The notes under the pieces were generated by a model, which saw only the letters and a program-made list of their open reading frames with translations, had not been told where the DNA came from and did not search any database. A program made the position numbers and the translations under genes. 64,000 nt of DNA, taken from JALHVH01 sp963773685. Lineage in GTDB: Bacteria > Acidobacteriota > Aminicenantia > Aminicenantales > Saccharicenantaceae. Positions 41,052-50,463 of this stretch are shown in pieces (the first letter of the stretch is position 1; each line of letters begins with the position of its first letter). The stretch covers positions 474,884-538,883 of the forward strand of contig CAVZBY010000001.1 in NCBI GenBank assembly GCA_963773685.1. Direction: 5' to 3'.

Positions 41052-43318
41052 CGTCTCCCGCCCTTTTCCTTTTCCGCCTGGACCATGATCGTATGCTGGG
41101 CGTTGCCGAAAGCGAACGGCGTCCAGCGCTCCGAGGTTAGCACGTTGATGGAGCCGTGCCGATCGACTCCGTCCGCGTCCGGCTCCCACCAGGAGCCCTG
41201 GGGAATGGCCAGGACCCCGGGCATGATCCGGTTCGTCACGCGGCACGGCAGGACGGTGGCGCCCCGGTCGTTGAAGACGCGGACAGGATCGCCGTCCTTG
41301 AGGCCGCGGGCCGACGCATCCGCGGGATGGATGAAGACCCTCTGCGGGAAGGCTTCCTTGAGCCAGTCGACGTTGTCGTGGGTCGAATGGACCCGGGCGA
41401 GGACGTGGGGGCCGACGGCCTGGAGAGGATACGTCGCCGCTTCGGGGCCGAACGGGCTCTCCCATTCGGGGATATATTTCGGGACCGCAGGGATGACGTC
41501 GGGCTTGCCGAGGTCGCGGAGCCGCTTCGAGAAGATCTCGATCTTCCCGGACGGGGTCGGGAGCGGATGGCCCCCCGGGTCCCTCCGGAAATCCTCGAAG
41601 GCCACGGCGGGCCTCGTCACCGGGACCGAATACACGCCGGCGTTCGAGGCCTCCAGCTCGTCGAGCGACGGCAGGCCCGGGAACCGCGTCCGCCGGTAGC
41701 GGTCGAGCGCCCAGGCGACCCAGCCCCGCTCGTCGCGGCCCTCGGTGTAGGCTTCGCGGACGCCCAGCTTTTCGGCGATCGCGGCGCAGATAGCGTAGTC
41801 GCTCATCGATTCGCCCAAGGGCTCGACGACCTTCGGCATCAGGATGACCTCGTCCCCGTACTTCCAGCCGTCCGCAAGGCCCCAGGTCTCGAACTGGGTG
41901 CAGGCCGGAAGGAGGATATCGGCGAACCGGCCTGTCGGCGTCAGGAAATTGTCCTGGACGATGAGGCACTCGACGCGCGTCTCGTCCGCGAGGAGCGGCA
42001 CCGTCCGGTTGATGTTGGCGTGCTGGTTGACGAGGCAGTTGCTGGCCACGGCCCAGATGAGCTTGATGTCCGAATCGAGCCGATCGACGCCGATGACGCC
42101 GTCTTCGGGGCCCATCCCCTTTCCCCGGATGACGGCCTCCGTCCAGAGGAAGCTCGGGATGGCGGCTTTGACGGGATTGTCGCCCGAGGGGAAAACGATC
42201 CAGAAGGGCCCGCCGTCGGGCGCCTGGAGGGCGATGCCGCCCGCCCATCCGCCGGGGATGCCGACGTTGCCGGTGATCGCCGCCAGGACGCAGCCGGCCC
42301 GGACCACCTGCTCGCCATAGGCCCGCCTCTGCATCCCGTAGCCCTGGTAGAGGACGGCCGGCTTGGCCGTCGCGTACTCGCGGGCGATGCGGGCGATCGT
42401 CGCCCTCGGAACGCCGGTGATCGGCTCGGCCCACTCCGGCGTCTTGGCGACGCCGTCTCGCGTCCCCAGGATGTAGTCCGTATAGCTCTCGTCGGCCTCA
42501 CAGCCCGGAGGCATCCCGCTCGCGTCGAATCCGACGCAGTGGGTCCGGACGAATTCCCGGTCGATAAGGCCTTCGGATATCATGACGTGGGCCATGGCGG
42601 ACATCATGGCCGTGTCCGTTCCCGGCCGGATGGGCACCCACTCGTCGGCGAGGGATACCGCGCTCGGAGTCATGCGCGGGTCGATGCACACGGTCCGGGC
42701 GCCGCGCTCCCGGGCCAGCCGGACGAAGTACTCGCTGTTCGTCCCGTCGCGCATCTCGGCCGGATTCCAGCCCCACATCAGGAAATATTTCGTGTTGAGC
42801 CAATCCTGCCGCTGATTGCCGGTGATCGCCGTGCCGTAGACGGTCGGCGTCGCCGCCGAGATGCAGGCCCAGGAATAGCTGTTGTAGAGTCCGAGGGACC
42901 CCCCCACGCCGTTGAGGAGCCTCTCGGCGGTCGGGCGCCCGGTCAACTGGCTGTACCCTCCCGTGCCGTAGGGCACGAACATCGCGGCGTTGCCGTACCG
43001 TTCCTTGACCCTGACGATCTCCGCGGCGACGCGCCCGGAGGCTTCGTCCCACGATATGCGCTCGAATCGCCCCTCCCCTCTCGGGCCGACGCGTTTCATG
43101 GGATACCTCAGGCGGTCGCGATGATATTGGCGGTGCCGGTAGGCCCGGCCCCGGACGCAGGCCCTGAGCTGGAGGTCGGCGGGCGTGTCGCCGGGGCGGT
43201 CGTCGCCTTCGATGCGGGTGATGACGCCGTCCTCGACGAAAACACGGAGCAGGCACCGGCCGCCGCAGTTGTGGGACGGACATCCGGTCCGGACCATGCG
43301 CTCCCCGGTCTTCTTCAT
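41048..43318 (-). CDS. dmsA: DmsA-like molybdopterin oxidoreductase catalytic subunit
   Basis: 756 residues. The N-terminal cluster motif is CPSHNCGGRC (C-x4-C-x3-C) followed by LRVFVEDGVITRIEGDD and LQLRACVRGRAYR as in DmsA; bis-MGD contacts include WGWNPAEMRDGTN, VCIDPRMTPSA, PIRPGTDTAMMSAMAHV and DNFLTPTGRFADILLP. It would reduce an oxidised substrate such as DMSO, an N-oxide or an inorganic anion, using quinol electrons. No Tat signal precedes the cluster at this start, unlike most DmsA proteins. Strong promoter upstream. Confidence 0.9.
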   Translation of the reverse strand: MKKTGERMVRTGCPSHNCGGRCLLRVFVEDGVITRIEGDDRPGDTPADLQLRACVRGRAYRHRQYHRDRLRYPMKRVGPRGEGRFERISWDEASGRVAAEIVRVKERYGNAAMFVPYGTGGYSQLTGRPTAERLLNGVGGSLGLYNSYSWACISAATPTVYGTAITGNQRQDWLNTKYFLMWGWNPAEMRDGTNSEYFVRLARERGARTVCIDPRMTPSAVSLADEWVPIRPGTDTAMMSAMAHVMISEGLIDREFVRTHCVGFDASGMPPGCEADESYTDYILGTRDGVAKTPEWAEPITGVPRATIARIAREYATAKPAVLYQGYGMQRRAYGEQVVRAGCVLAAITGNVGIPGGWAGGIALQAPDGGPFWIVFPSGDNPVKAAIPSFLWTEAVIRGKGMGPEDGVIGVDRLDSDIKLIWAVASNCLVNQHANINRTVPLLADETRVECLIVQDNFLTPTGRFADILLPACTQFETWGLADGWKYGDEVILMPKVVEPLGESMSDYAICAAIAEKLGVREAYTEGRDERGWVAWALDRYRRTRFPGLPSLDELEASNAGVYSVPVTRPAVAFEDFRRDPGGHPLPTPSGKIEIFSKRLRDLGKPDVIPAVPKYIPEWESPFGPEAATYPLQAVGPHVLARVHSTHDNVDWLKEAFPQRVFIHPADASARGLKDGDPVRVFNDRGATVLPCRVTNRIMPGVLAIPQGSWWEPDADGVDRHGSINVLTSERWTPFAFGNAQHTIMVQAEKEKGGRR

Positions 43319-43342
43319 GCTCTTCGCGGCTCCGTCCGCCTC

Positions 43343-43370
43343 ATTGTATCAGGCGCCGGCGGGGCGTCAA
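43343..43370 (-). promoter_or_regulatory. Promoter of dmsABC
   Basis: On the minus strand TTGACG (43365-43370), 16-base spacer, TACAAT (43343-43348) preceded by TG-A. No FNR-type TTGAT-N4-ATCAA site is visible next to it. Confidence 0.55.
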
Positions 43371-43451
43371 GGCCGTCCCCGCGGGCTTTCCTTGCATCCC
43401 CGAATGGCCTATACTAGTCGGGAATACGGTTCGGAAACGGAGGAGGGAACG

Positions 43452-44744
43452 ATGACCGACGCCCCGAAAAGAAGCTATGCGATGGTCGCCCTGATCTTTC
43501 TGACCTTCTTCGTCATCTCGCTGGTGACCAATGTCATCGGCGCCATCAATCCGGACGTGGGCCAGAGCTTCGGCCTCAGCCTGGCGCTCGTCGGCCTTCT
43601 CCCCTTCGCCTTCTTCATCGCCTACGGCGTCATGTCCATCCCGTCCGGCATGCTCGTCGAGAAGTTCCGGGAGAAGCCGGTCATGGTCGCCGCCTTCGCC
43701 CTGTCGTTCGCGGGGGCCATGCTCATCTCTATCGTCCCAAGCTACCCCATCTTCCTGCTCTCGCTCTTCCTGATCGGGGCGGGCATGGCCGCCCTCCAGG
43801 TCGCCATCAACCCTCTCCTCCGCGTCTCGGGCGGCGAGGAGCATTACGCCTTCAATTCCGTCATGGCCCAGCTCATCTTCGGCGGCGCCTCTTTCCTCAG
43901 CCCGTTCATCTATTCTTATTTCGTCCGCAACCTCGGTCAGCCCGGAAGCGAGGCCAAGCCGCTCATCGGCTTGATGACGAAGCTCGTCCCGGCCAACCTC
44001 CATTGGCTCTCCGTCTACTGGATCTTTGCCGTCATCCTCCTCGCCATGGTCGCCGTGATGGCCGTCGTCAGGTTCCCTCCCGTCGTGAAGAAAGAGGAGG
44101 AGCGGGCAGGCGCCTGGGCCACCCACAAGGAGCTCTTCAAGAACAAGGTCGTCCTGCTCTACTTCCTGGGCATCTTCGCCTACGTCGGGACCGAGCAGGG
44201 GGTATCGTTCTGGATCTCCAAGTTCCTCAATATCTACCACGGCTACGATCCCCAGACGGTCGGCGCCGGGCGTGTCGCCCTGTTCTGGCTCCTGATGACC
44301 CTCGGCGGCATCCTCGGCCTCGTTCTCCTCAAGCTCTTCGACAGCCGGAAGGTTCTCGTCGGGTTCGCCGTCGCGGCGCTCGTCTTCCTGACCCTGGCCT
44401 TCTTCGGGCCGGGGCGCCTGGCCCTGATCATGTTCCCGCTCATGGGCTTCGCGGCCTCGGTCATGTGGCCCATCATCTTCTCGCTCGCCCTGAACTCCGT
44501 CTCGAGCCACCATGGCTCCTTTTCCGGCATCCTCTGCACGGGCATCATCGGCGGGGCGCTCGTGCCGCCGATCATTGGGGCCCTCGGGGACGCGTTCGGC
44601 CTCCGGCAGGGGATGTTCCTCCTCTACCTGACCCTGGGCTATATCCTGAGCATCGGCATCTGGGCCAGGCCGCTCGTCGCCAACGAGACCATCTTCACCA
44701 AAAGAAGGAAGCTGGCCGAGGCCAGGACACCAGGCGGGAACTGA
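43452..44744 (+). CDS. MFS sugar transporter (FucP/GlcP-like)
   Basis: 430 residues from the ATG at 43452 with GGAGGAGGG ahead; the open frame further upstream is not coding. Twelve hydrophobic helices. IPSGMLVEKFREKPVM between helices 2 and 3, GAGMAALQVAINPLLRVSGGEEHYAFNSV and EQGVSFWISKFL match the fucose/glucose permease branch of the major facilitator family. It imports a sugar with protons or sodium across the inner membrane. A ROK kinase gene follows after ten bases, so uptake and phosphorylation are coupled. Confidence 0.85.
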   Translation: MTDAPKRSYAMVALIFLTFFVISLVTNVIGAINPDVGQSFGLSLALVGLLPFAFFIAYGVMSIPSGMLVEKFREKPVMVAAFALSFAGAMLISIVPSYPIFLLSLFLIGAGMAALQVAINPLLRVSGGEEHYAFNSVMAQLIFGGASFLSPFIYSYFVRNLGQPGSEAKPLIGLMTKLVPANLHWLSVYWIFAVILLAMVAVMAVVRFPPVVKKEEERAGAWATHKELFKNKVVLLYFLGIFAYVGTEQGVSFWISKFLNIYHGYDPQTVGAGRVALFWLLMTLGGILGLVLLKLFDSRKVLVGFAVAALVFLTLAFFGPGRLALIMFPLMGFAASVMWPIIFSLALNSVSSHHGSFSGILCTGIIGGALVPPIIGALGDAFGLRQGMFLLYLTLGYILSIGIWARPLVANETIFTKRRKLAEARTPGGN

Positions 44745-44754
44745 GGCACGAACC

Positions 44755-45609
44755 GTGTCCATCATCGGCGTCGACCTCGGCGGGACCAACGTCCGGGGGG
44801 GGCTCGTCGAAAACGAACGGCTCGTCCGGGTCGAAACGGCGGCCATCCGGGGCGACGGCACGGAGGAGGAGGTCCTCGAGGACCTCTATAAGGTCATCGA
44901 TCCCCTCGTCGGAAAAGGCCTGGACGGCCTCGGCGTCGGGGTGCCCAGCATCGTCGACCTCAAGGAAGGGATCGTCTATGACGTCCAGAACATTCCGTCC
45001 TGGAAGGCCGTCCCCCTCAAGGCCATCCTCGAACGGAAGTACGGCCTCCCCTGCTACATCAACAACGACGCCAACTGCTTCGCCGCGGCCGAGAAATATT
45101 TCGGCAAGGGGAAGCCTTACGACAACGTCGTCGGCCTCATCCTCGGAACGGGCCTCGGAGCCGGCATCATCGCCAACGGGCGGCTGTTCTCCGGGGCCAA
45201 CTGCGGGGCCGGCGAGTTCGGCATGATCGCCTATCTGGAGCATAACTACGAATATTACGCGTGCGGCCAGTTCTTCCAGCACATCCACGGCACGACGGGC
45301 AAAGCGGCCGCGGAGCGCGCCCGGAAGGGAGACGCCGAAGCGCTCGCCATGTTCGCCGAGTTCGGGATCCACCTCGGCCAGGCCATGAAGGCCATCCTCT
45401 ACGCCGCCGACCCGGAGATCGTCATCCTCGGAGGCTCCGTCAGCCGGTCCTACGATTTCTTCAGAGAGGCGATGTGGCGGGCCATGCAGGATTTCGTCTA
45501 CGGCATCACCGTCCGGAAGATCAAGGTCGAGGTCTCGGCGATCGAGAACATCGCCATCCTCGGGGCGGCGGCGCTCTATTTGGATGCCGTGCCGGGCGCC
45601 CCTCGATAA
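44755..45609 (+). CDS. ROK-family sugar kinase
   Basis: 284 residues from a GTG. The ATPase core shows IIGVDLGGTNVRGGLV, NNDANCFAAAEKYFGKG, ILGTGLGAGIIANGRL and VILGGSVSRSYDFF. The usual zinc-binding CxCGxxGCxE stretch is reduced to YYACGQFFQHIHG, with a single Cys, so the zinc site is missing. It would phosphorylate the sugar brought in by the preceding transporter; glucose or fructose is likely but not readable. Confidence 0.85.
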   Translation: MSIIGVDLGGTNVRGGLVENERLVRVETAAIRGDGTEEEVLEDLYKVIDPLVGKGLDGLGVGVPSIVDLKEGIVYDVQNIPSWKAVPLKAILERKYGLPCYINNDANCFAAAEKYFGKGKPYDNVVGLILGTGLGAGIIANGRLFSGANCGAGEFGMIAYLEHNYEYYACGQFFQHIHGTTGKAAAERARKGDAEALAMFAEFGIHLGQAMKAILYAADPEIVILGGSVSRSYDFFREAMWRAMQDFVYGITVRKIKVEVSAIENIAILGAAALYLDAVPGAPR

Positions 45610-45702
45610 ACCATTTGCGCCATCTTCCGTAACTATATTACAGAAGGTCCGAGTCGCGGAATAGGGCCGCGCCCGGGCCCGATCTTGGCCTGAGGAGGTT
45701 TC

Positions 45703-47826
45703 ATGAAAAAGATCCGTTCCTTTGCCGCGCCGTTCATCGTCGCGCTGGTCGTTTGGGCCGCCGTGTCGGCGGCCGGACTCAGGGCTGCCGATCAGCCGCC
45801 GCTCGCCGGACATTGGGCGGGCGCCATGGAGGTTCAGGGGACGAAGCTCGACTTCGACCTCGACTTCGCGTTCGCCGGAGGCGTCTGGACCGGGGACATC
45901 ACCATTCCCGCCCAGAACGCCCGGAACCTGCCGCTCGGGGACATCGCCGTCGATGGCACGGAGGTTACCTTTGCCATCAAGGACGTCCCCGGGGCCCCGA
46001 CGTTCTCCGGAGAGCTCTCCGCGGACGGCCTCAAGATCTCCGGCCAGATGGCCCAGGGCGGGCAGAATTTCCCCTTCTCCGTGGAGAAGGAAGCGCTCGA
46101 TCCGGCGGCCAAGGTCGCCGCGGCCCTGGAAGGCTTCGACAAGGTCGCCGAAGAAGGGCTCAAGGCCCTCAAGGTCCCCGGCGTCGGCATGGTCGTCATC
46201 AAGGACGACAAGGTCGTCTATGCCCGGGGATTCGGATTCAAGGACGTCGAGAAGAAGCTCCCGGTCACGCCGGATACCATCTTCGCCATCGGCTCCTCCT
46301 CCAAGGCCTTCACGGTCTTCGCCCTGGGCAAGCTCGTCGACCAGGGCAAGGTCGATTGGGACAAGCCGGTCCGCAACTATATCCCCTGGTTCCAGCTGTA
46401 CGACAAGAGCGCCGGAGAGCGCCTGACCGTCCGGGACCTCGTCATGCACGTCTCAGGCCTTCCCCGTCACGACCTCTCCTGGTACAACAACCAGAAGGTC
46501 ACCCGCGAGGAGCTCGTCAAGCGCCTGCCGTATCTCCAGCCCTCGGCCGACCTCCGCGAGAAGTGGCAATACAACAACCTTATGTACCTGACCGCAGGCT
46601 ACCTGGTCGAGCAGCTGACGGGACAGAAGTGGGAGGACGCCGTCCGCTCCCTCGTCTTCGAGCCGCTGGGCATGAAGCGGGCGAATTTCTCGGTCCTCGA
46701 ATCGCAGAAGGACGCCGATTTCGCCTTCCCCTACGGCTTCGAAGAGAAGGGCTTCAAGAAGCTCCCCTTCCGGGACATCTCGATCATCGGGCCCGCCGGC
46801 GCCATCAACGCCTCCGTCAACGAGATGGCGCATTGGGCCATGGTCCATCTCAATAACGGCAAGTTCGGGGGGACCCAGCTCGTCAACGCGGCCACGGTGG
46901 CCGATATGCACGCCCCGCACGTCGCGATGGGGGGCGACTCCACCACGCCCGAGATCCTGGCCCCGTCCTACGGCATGGGCTGGTTCACCGACGTCTACCG
47001 GGGCCATCGCCGCTTCCACCACGGCGGCAATATCGACGGCTTTACGGCCCAGGTCAGCTTCCTGCCGGACGACGGACTGGCGTTCGTGGTCCTTTCGAAC
47101 ATGAACGGGAGCGCCCTGCCGGAGCTCCTCGTCCGCACGGCGGCCGACCGCATTCTCGGAGTCGCGGCCAAGGATTGGATCGGCGAGACCGCCAAGAAGA
47201 TCGCCGAGGGCGAAGAGGCCCAGAAGAAGGCCGAGGAAAAGAAGGGGACCCGCCGGGTACAGGGCACGAAACCCGCCCACGCGCTGGCGGACTACGCCGG
47301 CGATTACACCAACCCCGGATACGGGGACCTCAAGGTCGAGTTCGCCGGGAACCGGCTCGCCTTCACGTACAACGGTATCCTCACCCCCCTGGAACATTGG
47401 CATTACGAGACGTTCAACGGCCTCAAGGCCGACGACCCGACCTTCACGGACTTCAAGCTGATGTTCCGTACCGATCTCAACGGGCGGGTCGCCGCGCTCA
47501 CCGGCATCTTCGACGCGTCGGTCGACGAGATCGTCTTCAAGAAGAAGCCCGAGGCCCGGCTCTCCGATCCCGGATACCTGAAGAAGTTCCTCGGATCCTA
47601 TGAGTTGATGGGCCAGGTCGTCACCATCGATCTCAAGGGGAACGTCCTGGCCATGTCCGCCGCCGGACAGCCGGCGACCGAGCTCGTGCCGGATCTCGGC
47701 GGCGAGTTCGTCCTGAAGGATGCCCGGATCGTCACCGTCCGGTTCATCGAAGGGCCCGACGGCGCCGTGACCGCGATGGAACTCATTCAGCCCAACGGCA
47801 TATTCGAGGCGAAGAAAACGAAGTAG
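45703..47826 (+). CDS. Secreted serine beta-lactamase-family hydrolase
   Basis: 707 residues. Signal peptide (AAPFIVALVVWAAVSAAGLRA). Residues about 30-125 form a beta-rich domain (PLAGHWAGAMEVQGTKLDF). The beta-lactamase/esterase fold (about 140-480) has the catalytic S-x-x-K in IGSSSKAFTVFAL, the Y-x-N in KWQYNNLMYLTAG and the third motif HHGGNIDGF in place of KTG. A DUF3471-like C-terminal region follows (about 525-700, LADYAGDYTNPGYGDLKVEF). Members are esterases, D-aminopeptidases or penicillin-binding-like enzymes; antibiotic resistance is not implied. GAGGAGG precedes the ATG. Confidence 0.85.
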   Translation: MKKIRSFAAPFIVALVVWAAVSAAGLRAADQPPLAGHWAGAMEVQGTKLDFDLDFAFAGGVWTGDITIPAQNARNLPLGDIAVDGTEVTFAIKDVPGAPTFSGELSADGLKISGQMAQGGQNFPFSVEKEALDPAAKVAAALEGFDKVAEEGLKALKVPGVGMVVIKDDKVVYARGFGFKDVEKKLPVTPDTIFAIGSSSKAFTVFALGKLVDQGKVDWDKPVRNYIPWFQLYDKSAGERLTVRDLVMHVSGLPRHDLSWYNNQKVTREELVKRLPYLQPSADLREKWQYNNLMYLTAGYLVEQLTGQKWEDAVRSLVFEPLGMKRANFSVLESQKDADFAFPYGFEEKGFKKLPFRDISIIGPAGAINASVNEMAHWAMVHLNNGKFGGTQLVNAATVADMHAPHVAMGGDSTTPEILAPSYGMGWFTDVYRGHRRFHHGGNIDGFTAQVSFLPDDGLAFVVLSNMNGSALPELLVRTAADRILGVAAKDWIGETAKKIAEGEEAQKKAEEKKGTRRVQGTKPAHALADYAGDYTNPGYGDLKVEFAGNRLAFTYNGILTPLEHWHYETFNGLKADDPTFTDFKLMFRTDLNGRVAALTGIFDASVDEIVFKKKPEARLSDPGYLKKFLGSYELMGQVVTIDLKGNVLAMSAAGQPATELVPDLGGEFVLKDARIVTVRFIEGPDGAVTAMELIQPNGIFEAKKTK

Positions 47827-48080
47827 CGCCTCGACCCCAGACCCTATTCGGGGACCTGTCGTCAAGGCCGATCGGCCTTGATGGCAGGCCCCCTTCCCAT
47901 CCACTACCGGAGACACTGACGGCTCGCCCCTTGAATTCCAAGGGGGACGGGGGATTAAGCTCTAGACAAGTCGGGAGTGTCTCCGGTACGACAATACTGG
48001 GGTTTACGGGGCAGTCCTCCTCACCCCTGCTTCGGGCCAGGTGCCTGATCCGGGGTGAAACCCGGGCCTCTTATCCTCGG
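47827..48080. other. Non-coding gap with palindromes after the beta-lactamase-family gene
   Basis: Contains a perfect 20-base palindrome TCAAGGCCGATCGGCCTTGA (47862-47881), which may act as a bidirectional 3'-end hairpin, and MITE-like copy 2. GACCCCAGACCC (47833-47844) and the 17 bases 47996-48012 recur as reverse complements in the 31.8-kb gap. No gene is seen. Confidence 0.6.
47905..47988. repeat. MITE-like palindromic element, copy 2
   Basis: An 84-base unit with a perfect 13-base terminal inverted repeat, TACCGGAGACACT (47905-47917) and AGTGTCTCCGGTA (47976-47988). The interior holds CCCCTTGAATTCCAAGGGG and GATTAAG...AGACAA, both shared with copy 3. It cannot encode a transposase. Confidence 0.7.
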
Positions 48081-50009
48081 CTATTCTTTGGCTATCGGGC
48101 CATCGTACCGCTCGACGGCGAGGGTCCCCAGTACCTCGTCCAAGAGGGCGACGGAATCCTTGCCTTCGGCCACGACGACCCAGACGTCCACGCCGTTCCG
48201 GAAAACGGCCGCGGATTTGTTCCCGGCGTCCGCCCGCGAAGCGTCGAAACCCCGCACCGCGGCCGCTGTCCTCTTTCCGCCCTTGACGAGGGAATCCAAC
48301 AGGGCCGTCGTCCAAGCCTCCGGGTCCTTAAAGGGGGGCCCGCCTTCCTGAAGGATGCGGGCCGAGCGCCCGTCGGAGGACTTCAGGACCACGAGCGTCT
48401 TGTCCGGCCAGACCTTGTCCATATCCGCAAAGGAGAACCCGGCGGGGGCGCGCACGCTCAGGCCGAGGCCGCTGTTCGTGTAGCGGTCCCCTTCGACCCG
48501 GTAAAGCGGGGCGCCGGGATCGACACGCACGGTCCTGCCGTTCAACCGGTATTCGAGGACGTCGATGTCGATCGAGCCGAACATCTGCTGGGCTGCGGCC
48601 AGGCTATCGCCCGGGCCGGCGTCCAGGGACGATTGGGCGAAGTAGAAGCGGGCGGCATCGGCGGCCCCGGGGCCGTTGACCGCGGCGTCCATCGGGACCC
48701 AGGTCCCGTTGATAAGCATCTCGGTCCAGGCGTGGCCGCCCCACATCCCGTTGAGATAGGCGATACCCATGAGATAGCGCGACGGGATGCCCGCGGCCCT
48801 GGCCAGGGTCGCCAGCAGGATGGCATACTCAGCGCACGTGCCGCGGAGGTTCCGGATGACCTCGGAGGACGGGGCAAAGGCGATCCCGAGGTCGAAGGTC
48901 ATGCGGGCCGCCGTCCCGTTCTTGAGGAGGACGGCTTGGCGGAACGGGTCCTTCTCGGAGCCCACAACCTCCAGGACCATCTTCCGGACGAGCTCGTCGC
49001 CCGTGTCGAGATACATGTTCGCCCTCATATCGGCCGGGTTCGCGATCAGGGAGCCGGGGGCCGGGCGGCGAGGGCTGTCGATCCTGAGGACGACGCGACT
49101 CGTGGTCTCTTTAAGGACCGTCTGACCGGGGCCGGCGAGGGGCGGCCAGACCGGGCCGGGGGTCGTCGTGCGCCGGATGGCGAGGGTCACGGATTCGATG
49201 AGCCGGGCCTGGGGCAGGCGGACGTTCGACCGGACAAGCGTTTTCGCATACTGCTCCTCGGGGAGGCGCCCCGCGCCGGCCTGGTCGAGGGCTTCCTCCC
49301 GGGAGGCAAGAGCGAAGGACATCTCGCCGAAGGGAGAGGTCGCGGCGCTCCGAACCTGGTCTCCTTCGTCGTCCAGCCAGACGATGCTTTCGACGGGATA
49401 TTCGGCGTAACGCTCGATGACCTTGAGGACGGATACGCGCTTCCCGCCGATGTCGAGCGTCTCGCGGCCGACGACCGTCCGGGTCCCGCTCATGACCTTG
49501 TTGACCTCGGTCGAATACGTTTGGAAGGCGATGGCGTCATCCCGCTTCGCCAACCGGTCGCGGGACAGGACACGGATGCCTTCGGGGCCGAGGAGGACGC
49601 CGGAATAGGGTATCTTATTGACAAAGGGCTTTTGCCCGGAAGACGTCGTGACGACGACTTCGCCCGGGGCGACCCTGGCTTCCGTCCGGAGGACCTGGGA
49701 GGAGAAGGTCAGCTCGGAGATGAGGCTGATTAGCTCTCCCTTCCCCGTCTCGCGGGAAACGGAGTTCGAGGACATGGTCACCTTGCTGCCGAGACGGTTC
49801 AGGACGATCAGCATCTCGTCGACGGTCCGGATGAGGGCGGGATCGTCCCCGTCCGGACCGACGGCCTGGTGATAAAACCCGACCTTCGCTCCGCCGAGGG
49901 AGATGATGAACCAGCGGTCGGGAGCTCCCGGTTCCCCTCCCAGCGCAAAGACGGGAAGGGCTATCGCGAGGATCAGCCCGATCGACAGCCGACGGTTTAC
50001 GGATCTCAT
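48081..50009 (-). CDS. Exported transglutaminase-like cysteine protease-fold protein
   Basis: 642 residues. Signal peptide (LSIGLILAIALPVFALGG). A beta-rich N-terminal part of about 300 residues precedes a transglutaminase core: catalytic Cys in LRGTCAEYAILLATLARAAG, His in GMWGGHAWTEMLI and Asp in WVPMDAAVNG. The C-terminal part (about 540-642) is another beta domain ending PIAKE. Bacterial members of this class are thought to cut or cross-link proteins or peptides in the periplasm. No partner gene identifies the substrate. Confidence 0.82.
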   Translation of the reverse strand: MRSVNRRLSIGLILAIALPVFALGGEPGAPDRWFIISLGGAKVGFYHQAVGPDGDDPALIRTVDEMLIVLNRLGSKVTMSSNSVSRETGKGELISLISELTFSSQVLRTEARVAPGEVVVTTSSGQKPFVNKIPYSGVLLGPEGIRVLSRDRLAKRDDAIAFQTYSTEVNKVMSGTRTVVGRETLDIGGKRVSVLKVIERYAEYPVESIVWLDDEGDQVRSAATSPFGEMSFALASREEALDQAGAGRLPEEQYAKTLVRSNVRLPQARLIESVTLAIRRTTTPGPVWPPLAGPGQTVLKETTSRVVLRIDSPRRPAPGSLIANPADMRANMYLDTGDELVRKMVLEVVGSEKDPFRQAVLLKNGTAARMTFDLGIAFAPSSEVIRNLRGTCAEYAILLATLARAAGIPSRYLMGIAYLNGMWGGHAWTEMLINGTWVPMDAAVNGPGAADAARFYFAQSSLDAGPGDSLAAAQQMFGSIDIDVLEYRLNGRTVRVDPGAPLYRVEGDRYTNSGLGLSVRAPAGFSFADMDKVWPDKTLVVLKSSDGRSARILQEGGPPFKDPEAWTTALLDSLVKGGKRTAAAVRGFDASRADAGNKSAAVFRNGVDVWVVVAEGKDSVALLDEVLGTLAVERYDGPIAKE

Positions 50010-50085
50010 GAGGAACAGAGTACCACAAGAAACCCGGCGGACCTAGGGACCGCGGGCCGCGGGCTCTGCCGGCGCGCTCGGCGGA

Positions 50086-50328
50086 CTATCTGTTCGCCAG
50101 TTCCTTTTCCAGCCTGACGATCCTTTCGCGAAGGCCTTCCTTCTCGCCCTTTTTCCGCTTCCAGAGCATCCGGAGGAGGATGCCGGCCGCGCAGACGAGG
50201 ATGAGGAAGCTCAACAGAGACGCTTGGAAGAACGGGATCCTGACGTTCTCGAGAAACGAGAGGACGCCCGTGTCATGAAGATAGGATAAGACCGTGAGAA
50301 TGACAAGAAAGCAGACCCACCAGATCAT
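50086..50328 (-). CDS. Small two-helix membrane protein with coiled-coil tail
   Basis: 80 residues. Two transmembrane segments (about 3-19, WWVCFLVILTVLSYLH; about 32-54, IPFFQASLLSFLILVCAAG) and a basic, heptad-like tail (KGEKEGLRERIVRLEKELANR). GGGAGG precedes the ATG. Function unknown; its own promoter lies upstream. Confidence 0.6.
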   Translation of the reverse strand: MIWWVCFLVILTVLSYLHDTGVLSFLENVRIPFFQASLLSFLILVCAAGILLRMLWKRKKGEKEGLRERIVRLEKELANR

Positions 50329-50363
50329 GAAGACCTCCCTTGACGATCGGTTCCCCAGAGGTC

Positions 50364-50392
50364 TTTATATAACAAATATCCCGAGAAATCAA
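50364..50392 (-). promoter_or_regulatory. Promoter of the small membrane protein gene
   Basis: On the minus strand TTGATT (50387-50392), 17-base spacer, TATAAA (50364-50369). Confidence 0.45.
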
Positions 50393-50463
50393 AGGAACGA
50401 TCCCGGCGGCGGGGAGGCCTCGTCCTTGCCCCCGCTCGAGGAGGAAAACCCCGGGGGACGCCG

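Noticed and set aside
45612..45639. Promoter before the beta-lactamase-family gene
   Set aside because: TATATT is present but no -35 box lies at 16-18 bases.
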